In this document: positions 57,871 to 64,000 of the stretch, in pieces
Numbering within the stretch: the first letter of the stretch is position 1
Layout of the letters: each line of letters opens with the position of its first letter
Assembly (NCBI GenBank): GCA_958510875.1
Contig: OY294067.1
Span: 259,533,736-259,597,735 of the forward strand
Direction: 5' to 3'
DNA from: Endomychus coccineus
Taxonomy: Eukaryota; Arthropoda; Insecta; Coleoptera; Endomychidae
Length of the DNA: 64,000 nucleotides
The notes under the pieces: generated by a model
The model's input: only the letters and a program-made list of their open reading frames with translations
Database searches by the model: none
What the model was told of the DNA's origin: nothing
Program-made: the position numbers and the translations under genes

Positions 57871-57874
57871 GAAA

Positions 57875-59400
57875 GTATTATTATCATTATTATTATTAAT
57901 AAATGATCGGAGCTGAGGTGCTGACTTGTAAAACTCAGTTGGACAGCAAAGATAAAATTGAATAGTATATTTACAATCAGGGAGTGCAGAAAGAGAACAT
58001 CAAAGTAGACAATAACCTTAATAATTTGTTCCCAATCACTGAAAACAACCACTATTGTCACTCATTTCACTGATGATATGTTATTTATAGACGTTGCTCT
58101 TACGACAAAAGCAGGTAGACTTCTAAAACACGGTTGGACAAGAAAAATTGTTTCGTTGTTGTTGAGAATTTTTCTTTTTTGTGTTTCCAGCAATGACCTC
58201 TGAGAAGTTCGTCGTTTAATGTGTATAGTTGGTCCGAATCAATGTCAAATAGTTTTTAGAGGGTCCTATAGGTTATGATCAGATCACCATGCAGATGTCT
58301 ATCGCAAAATTTTTGCATGTTTAAAATGGATAGCCGTCTACCATAAGGTATGCGAGTGAACTATCTTTGCACGAATTCAAGAAGTGTTGCGTCATAAATC
58401 AGATCTACACTCCAACCTGGTCCGGCGAATCCCAGAATTGGGCTTATGTACGTTATGTGTACTTCATTACATCTCAAAGGAGAAATTTTTGCAAAGGCCC
58501 TAGAAAGAAGATACAAGGACGTTTTCGCTCTCTTGCAAATGTTTGCTGTTGGATTTGACCATGATCAATTTTCGGTTACTGTAACACCAAGATCTATGTG
58601 ATGGGCTACAGGTAATATTCTTACACCACCGATATTATAGTCTGAGCGATTATTCGTTTTGCTCAAATGGAGATTAACACATTTGTTTACATTCATAGGG
58701 AGTTCCCAATCACAAGACCAAACAGATATCCTATCGAGATCTTGTAACTCTATATGTTGGTATATGGGGTTTGCATAAATCTTCATATCATCGACAAAGC
58801 AGGATTTCTTAGATTTAACATGATAAACAATGTCCGAGACGTAGGTCTGGAATAACATAGGTTTCGATATGATGCTCTGGGGTACACCACTCAGAACGCT
58901 CACTTTAGAGAATAAGTAGTCCTCAACTCTAACAAAAAAGGTTCGTTTTGAAAGGGAGCCTAAAATCCAAGCAGGTAATTTTTTTCTGATACCATAGTGT
59001 TTCAATTTGGCCAGTAAGATATCTTTGGCAATACGTTCAAAAGCCCTAGAAGAATCAAGGTATATTATTCCAACAGGTAGCTTCTCATCTAGAGCTAATG
59101 AGCAGTCATTCATGCCTTTCAATAGTTTGGTAACAACGGAACGGCCAGGGAGGCAGCCATGTTGTTCTTAGGGTATAACTTGGTGATCCAGAAGCAATGA
59201 TGTTAGCATTTGTTTAGTGATAACGGATTCCATAATTTCGACCATAATAGTAGTTAGCCTTATTGGTCTATGATTCCCTGGATTTGAAGTGCCAAACTTC
59301 GGGAAGACGAATGAATATTGCTTATTGGGGAAAGAGGTGGCAGACTGAAAAATAACATTCTTAAGATGTAGATTTATTCAGATCTTTAATATGCTCTCAT
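57875..59400 (-). pseudogene. CR1/Jockey-type LINE ORF2, RT to C-terminus, decayed
   Basis: The minus strand gives, in order: FPKFGTSNPGNHRPIRLTT (near 59280), then MESVITKQM and QHGCLPGRSVVTKLLKGMND. The open frame 58565-59122 follows, with GIIYLDSSRAFERIAKDILL (RT motif A), KLKHYGIRKKLPAWI, VLSGVPQSII and SCFVDDMKIYANP (motif C FVDD, in place of the common FADD). It continues NKCVNLHLSKTN and DLGVTV. Past a stop, C-terminal blocks go on to about 58100: KRAKTSLYLLSRAFAKI, ITYISPILGFAGPGWSVDL, IPYGRRLSILNMQKF, DRHLHGDLIITYRTL and FSTTTKQFFLSNRV. An ATT-rich tract at 57876-57902 would be the 3' tail. It has several stops and frameshifts and no endonuclease domain. Confidence 0.9.
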
Positions 59401-60700
59401 ATAGCACTTGTGCTGAGGACTATTATTTGACATAAGCTGTCATCGATTTGGTACACTGATCTTTGACCGCGTGGTAGATCTCACGTATTTATAAAGTTAA
59501 TTTCTATTGGATTCATCTGACAAGTTTTCCTCGTATTTGATTTTTACACACTTTATCTCCTTGGACAAAGAATTGGAAAATGTTCTATGTTCTGAGTAAT
59601 CGGTAAGATTTTTCGACCTTAGATACTTTTTCCATAGACGATTTCTTATGATTCAAAATGTATTTAATATCTTTTGCCCTCAACGATGTCGCCTTTATCA
59701 CATGGTTTTGTGTCGATGGAGCACTTGTGCGTAGTCTGGCAAATATAACTCATGGGATATACACAATAATGACTTTTAGTGGTGTAATGATATCTCCAAA
59801 GTGTATCTACATTTGCTTAAACTAATTTATTATTTGTAAAAGTCTACCTGAAGGGAATAGAAAAACTCGATCCAGCATATTTAGAAAAAATGTGAGAGTA
59901 TGACGATGATTTCAGATATGGAAATGAACTTTCATGGACTCATCCTCGAACAATCGGCAAATGTCATATTAGGAGCAGTAATTCCGAAAACTTTTGGAAT
60001 AATAGAACTATATATTGAATGAGGCAATGTTTTCTGTTGCATATGCTATTAGTAGCAAAGATTGGTCATATACGATCTGAGTTGCTTCTGTGATTAGAAA
60101 GTGAAATCAATACATGCAATGTTACAGCGTACTAATTAAGGCAATCCTGAAACATTTGTTTCCATTTTTTTTGACGTGTACACGTGTAGATAACTGAATA
60201 TTTCAAACTAATAACAGATAGGATATTCCCTCTTGTCCATTTTTGGAATAATTATATGGTAGGTAAGCCATGTTTCTTTGCTTGGTATTTAATAATAAAT
60301 TAGTTGTGGTCGAAAAAATACTATCTTGTAACATATTAAATCATGTGAAAATAAATAAATAATTAACTACTTATGGGATCGTCAATTACCTAACTAATAC
60401 CTCGATTAAAATTTATGACTTATGTGAGTAGTTTTCCTCATTTTTACATTTGAACTGAAATAACAACTCGATGAATAGACATAGACTTTCAAGGGATAAT
60501 AGTTCTTTAATGGTTATACCACGAGTAACCATTTCATGAGCACAGGCGTACTTATTACCACCTTTAATTGAACATAAATTATTTTCTGATGTGCTGTCAA
60601 TCAATCATCAGATGACTTCACTATTATTGACAAACAGCTGTAGAGGTTTGCCATGTAATTTTCAACCAATACATGTTTTAATTATTTAACATAACTTCAA
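59400..60700. other. unassigned stretch
   Basis: A 63-codon minus-strand frame (60413-60604) is open but not recognised. Sequence upstream of the LINE RT (59400-59700) might hold further LINE relics, not provable by eye. Confidence 0.35.
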
Positions 60701-60711
60701 AGATTTATCGT

Positions 60712-60896
60712 TGAAACTATAAATAAAAATTATCACCTTTATCCAATTTAAGTACTGTTGACGTACTGAGAGACATCTTCAGAGTAAATTCAAAGAGTTC
60801 ACTTTCATGACGACTCCTTTGTAGCTGAAAGGTCCTCAGTACTTCAACAGTATTTTTAGTGGATAGGGGTGATTATTTATTATTTATAGTTTTATA
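60712..60896. repeat. ~65-bp-arm inverted repeat (palindromic terminal structure)
   Basis: The left arm (about 60712-60777) contains AACTATAAATAAAAATTATC, ACCTTTATCC and TACTGTTGACGTACTGAG. The right arm (about 60830-60896) is the diverged complement (CTCAGTACTTCAACAGTATT ... ACTATAAATAAT). The spacer is roughly 50 bp. It lies beside Penelope-type material and may be its inverted end. Confidence 0.7.
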
Positions 60897-60914
60897 ATGT
60901 TTTAATAATGATTC

Positions 60915-61022
60915 TTGACCCAGGTATGAATTATATATAATTCTCGGGAAACAACACACTGCTTATTATTTTCGTCTTTACGTACGTTTCTGCCTCACAA
61001 CTATCATCAGACGACTTTTATA
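60915..61022 (-). repeat. Penelope-type terminal segment, inverted copy
   Basis: Read on the minus strand: GTCTGATGATAGTTGTGAGG, CAGAAACGTACGTAAAGACG and GAGAATTATATATAATTC. It is the diverged complement of 61745-61850. The phrase CTGATGATxxTxGTGAGxC followed by GAAACGT is typical of Penelope terminal repeats. Confidence 0.65.
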
Positions 61023-61074
61023 ATAATTGGTTCCTCTAGTTAGAATATCAACATTTTCAAGTACTAGAAACAAA

Positions 61075-61341
61075 AAAATTCCACTGCCATTGTTAAACCT
61101 TGTTTAGATTATAACCATGAAACCGATTATAAAAACGTTAATATTTCAACTAAAGAAACCAATAATTATAAAAGATTCATCCTGGAGATGATTTACATGA
61201 AACGTGACTCTAAGTCTTTAAATCATAGAATTTCAATCATTAATAAAAGATTCATCCTGGAGATGATTTACATGAAACGTGACTCTAAGTCTTTAAATCA
61301 TAGAACAGACGTTCAATCATTAATCAAAGTTATACTAATTT
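61075..61341 (+). pseudogene. Penelope-like GIY-YIG C-terminus with in-frame 75-bp duplication
   Basis: One frame from about 61065 reads KNSTAIVKPCLDYNHETDYK, NVNISTKETNNYKRF, ILEMIYMKRDSKSLNHR. A 75-bp segment (61170-61244) is then repeated exactly in frame (from 61245), so KRFILEMIYMKRDSKSLNHR occurs twice. RTDVQSLIKVI and a stop at 61339-61341 follow. The single-copy form fits the C-terminal KRxxxEMIYIK...LNxRTDxxxL pattern of Penelope-like endonuclease ends. Only one stop lies upstream. The GIY-YIG core itself is not present. Confidence 0.7.
61170..61319. repeat. 75-bp tandem duplication
   Basis: AAAAGATTCATCCTGGAGAT begins at 61170 and 61245. About 62 bp are identical before the copies diverge (AATTTCAATCATTAAT against CAGACGTTCAATCATTAAT). 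It is recent, given perfect identity next to decayed DNA. Confidence 0.92.
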
Positions 61342-61744
61342 AATTAATTAAAACACTCGCAAATTCCTACATGTTAATGTTAAAAAAATATTTTAGGTAG
61401 AATGCTGAAATAAGCAATATTTTCAGTTAAGGCTTGACAGCCTTTTCCTATTAACTCATAAATCTTTAATATCTGGTTCGAAAATGGAAACTTGAGCGTA
61501 TTATAGTTTGGTTTCAGTCTTATTCAAATATTGCATGAGATGACTTCGAATATTAGAACTAGATTGCCATGTAGTGGCTTCTTCATACGTATTCATACAC
61601 TTAAAACGTTATTGTATTACAATTTTGATTACTCGTGTCTCTGTTCGTTTGGGCGACGTGGACATTTCTAATTGAATTTAATGCGATAAGGACGCATGGT
61701 GATTGATACAATTAGTTTCAAGAAATCCCGTTTTAGGCATTGAT

Positions 61745-61852
61745 ACGTCTTCTGATGATGATCGTGAGACCGAAACGTACGTCAAAACGAAAATGATAAG
61801 CATATGTGTTAGTGTGACCTATTTCTCGAGAATTTGTATATAATTTATAGTG
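61745..61852 (+). repeat. Penelope-type terminal segment
   Basis: CGTCTTCTGATGATGATCGT, GAGACCGAAACGTACGTC, then CTCGAGAATTTGTATATAAT. It is the plus-oriented partner of 60915-61022. It lies about 400 bp downstream of the Penelope C-terminus on the same strand, where the 3' terminal repeat is expected. Confidence 0.65.
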
Positions 61853-62338
61853 TATCTACAGTCCGAGTTCATTATAGTGAAGAGTTGAAATATTGGTTGA
61901 CACAAAATTATGATATTTTTTCATTAGCATTTATTATCATACTGCATTGCTGATTGCATGTCTTGCATGTTCAAAGGTGCTATGAATGGATAGATTTGTG
62001 AAACTATCGTCTGAAAAAATTGATGAGAATATACCTTATAAGGAACATAACTGTATACCGAACTTCGATTATATTATCTAGTTCATCAAATCAATCATGA
62101 AAGTAAATCTATTGCAATACCTACAAGAAGTGTGTAATCCTGCAATACGGACTGGAGGTTATGCGAAATTCCATAATTCCGGAATTCACACAAAAAATAT
62201 TCAGATTTTATGAAAACATAATAGCATAGAATATTTATTGATGTTGGAAGCGGTTACTTCCTGATAATTCATCATATTGATATAATACAAACACTTATCA
62301 CTCTGTTTTTCAACACTTATATTCGAGAAACACTGAGG

Positions 62339-62429
62339 TGACTATAGTTTCGACAACTTGCGTGTCATTTCCAAAACATATATTAGTATGGTTCTGAAGA
62401 TGACATGTTAGTTGTCGAAACTATAGTCA
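62339..62429. repeat. perfect 21-bp inverted repeat around a Penelope-type end
   Basis: GTGACTATAGTTTCGACAAC(T) at 62339-62359 is exactly complementary to 62409-62429, with a 49-bp spacer. The right arm follows TGAAGATGACATGT and matches the end motif at 56475-56515. Confidence 0.85.
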
Positions 62430-62449
62430 CGTTAGTTAGAATATGTTTT

Positions 62450-64000
62450 ATTTGACGCTGGTAAAGATTCTCACTTATCAATGATATGACTTTTTCTTTG
62501 TATTTTGGTTCTTCAATACTACTAAATATAAAATACGTTTTATTCTTTTTTATCGTTTCTATATTTTATTCATATCTTTATCAAAAATTGTTTTGTTAAT
62601 TATTGTTTCCATGTAATTCAGAGAAGAATAAATGACTTTGATTAATGAAATGCTTCTGCAGCAAGTAAAACCCAATTAAAACTGCAGTAAACTTTGGATC
62701 AGTTGAGTAAATATGGCTAATTATTAAATTGATCTACTTAAAATGGATTGAATCTGGTTAATTAAATAGCAAAGATATAATTCTACGATTTACAAATCTA
62801 AATATAGTTATCATTATTTTATGAATTACTTATTCTATGATTTGAATTTCATTTCTGTTACAATAATATCTAATCAAGCTTAAGATAGCTTTATGGCATT
62901 TTTATTTTAAAACTGTCACTGTGATAAATGTAACAATGTCAGATAATACATCAACTTTCTCGGTTGACTTAAATAGACAACAGAAAGTGGTTATTCAAAA
63001 TTTCTGAATTTGGTTAAGCTTGAATCAGATTATTATAAAGTTTCGAAATTAGAATCAATTTTATATTAATACAATTTTTTTTTTTAATTTGGATACTTTC
63101 TAATATTAAACGTTTATCATTATTTTTCTCAACATTCAAAATGTTTGTATTATTGTAGTCAAATGAATGGTTTTTGTTTTTTATATGTTTTCTAAGTATT
63201 TTTCGTGTTAATATGACCTACTCAAGAATTTATATCTAATATCTGGTTCAAGCATCATTATCATAATTATGTTTGGTGTAAATATTGCAATTGCTGCAAA
63301 TATTGGGTGGGTTCATACTGTTTCGTAGGAATTGCTCTTAGCCATTTTATCCTCAATTCATCTTCCTTAGGGAAGACAAAAATCTTTCTTTAAAGCAGAT
63401 TTGACTTATGTGCTGCAACACTACAATATCCAAGAATGATTATAGTATAACCCTACTTACAAAAACAAAACAATTAATTATCACAATACACCAGTTTTAT
63501 CAAATCCACGCACTATTTTTGATATAATACACTTCACCAAATTGGAAAGTTCGCAAAACTATGGCCGCTTAGAGATATTGAGCGAAATGGGTAAAGTATG
63601 CCGCTTAATTACCATACTTTAACATATCACCATGCCAGACATATAATGTCATGACACTATACAGTGTTGCCACCTTCAGCGTTGTTTCTGGCTAGTACAG
63701 AGTCGGCTGTGACCAGACAGTTTCTGTTTGACGCTTGAGTAAAACCTTCTTTATTCGAGTATAGGATGAATAGTCTCAAAGGTATTGGTTCTTGGTCCTT
63801 ATTCGAATTGGCAAACCTATGCTTGTTCACCCATTTTCAGATAATACAGAATGATGCAAATCCTAAAACATAGATATCCACCTTCTGTAGTGAAGCAATC
63901 TGTTGTTGTATATCCTTGTAGGTACTCAGGCTTTCCACCTCCACTCCCTCGTACCTTAAAAGTAGACTGATATATAGAGGAAGTTTGCATGACTGCTGCA
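62450..64000. other. unassigned right end of the window
   Basis: AT-rich. A small hairpin-like pair (AAAGTATG near 63593 and CATACTTT near 63612) is seen, but no gene or repeat family. Confidence 0.35.

Noticed and set aside
57852..58061. 69-codon hydrophobic minus-strand frame that looks like a membrane peptide
   Set aside because: It lies in the 3' untranslated part and ATT tail of the minus-strand LINE.
63585..63625. Small hairpin AAAGTATG / CATACTTT
   Set aside because: Too short to separate from chance in AT-rich DNA.

Overview
This window is eukaryotic nuclear DNA from an arthropod, almost certainly an insect. It is visibly AT-rich. It has no operon-like gene packing, and the one clear gene break looks like a short GT-AG intron. 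Its recognisable content is almost entirely insect-type transposable elements: mariner, Tc1, DUF4817-type Tc1/mariner, hAT, Helentron, Penelope-like with GIY-YIG endonuclease, several non-LTR LINEs, a Ty3/gypsy integrase, a tyrosine-recombinase element and a CXC-domain element with long inverted ends. I saw no host gene I can name. The order of insect cannot be fixed from this; the mix would suit a beetle, but that is a guess.

Layout, first half. 1.08-3.65 kb is a 1282-bp tandem duplication, each unit holding a 967-bp terminal-inverted-repeat (TIR) element; a third partial copy lies at 32.5 kb. 3.9-5.23 kb is a modular foldback (hairpin) element. It is followed at once by a ~1.9 kb element with ~310-bp TIRs around a broken gene ending in a Tesmin/TSO1-like CXC domain. 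Next come a complete but dead mariner (8835-9998, TA flanks), a hAT-like MITE whose ends carry TATCGATA octamers, a gypsy integrase fragment and a 1.4 kb foldback at 11.4-12.8 kb. 14-20 kb holds degenerate repeats, MITEs and a compact foldback (18041-18596). 21.1-22.07 kb is a 98-bp minisatellite, followed by Penelope and LINE fragments. 25.9-27.4 kb is a tyrosine-recombinase pseudogene between perfect 18-bp inverted repeats. 28.8-29.6 kb (minus) is the helicase-endonuclease end of a Helentron, and 29.8-30.5 kb a 149-bp tandem array.

Layout, second half. 34-37.2 kb is a ~186-bp satellite with a 701-bp higher-order repeat. 38.4-40.1 kb is a LINE with RNase H, joined to a Tc1 fragment. 40.85-44.07 kb is a 3.2 kb DUF4817-type element containing a GC-rich inverted minisatellite. 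45.4-47.03 kb is a hAT element with a perfect 8-bp target duplication and its catalytic core deleted. 47.6-47.96 kb is a second DUF4817 transposase remnant. 53.0-54.4 kb (minus) and 55.35-56.4 kb (plus) are two Penelope-like elements in inverted orientation. 57.9-59.4 kb (minus) is a CR1/Jockey-type LINE. 60.7-62.4 kb has Penelope ends and strong palindromes.

Every transposase or reverse transcriptase seen is broken by stops, frameshifts or deletion of catalytic parts. The region therefore reads as a decayed, nested repeat reservoir, in an intergenic region or a large intron. The points most worth following are the CXC/long-TIR element, the inverted-repeat-bounded tyrosine recombinase, and a sequence motif (core GGTCGCTGA) shared by otherwise different foldbacks and a tandem array.
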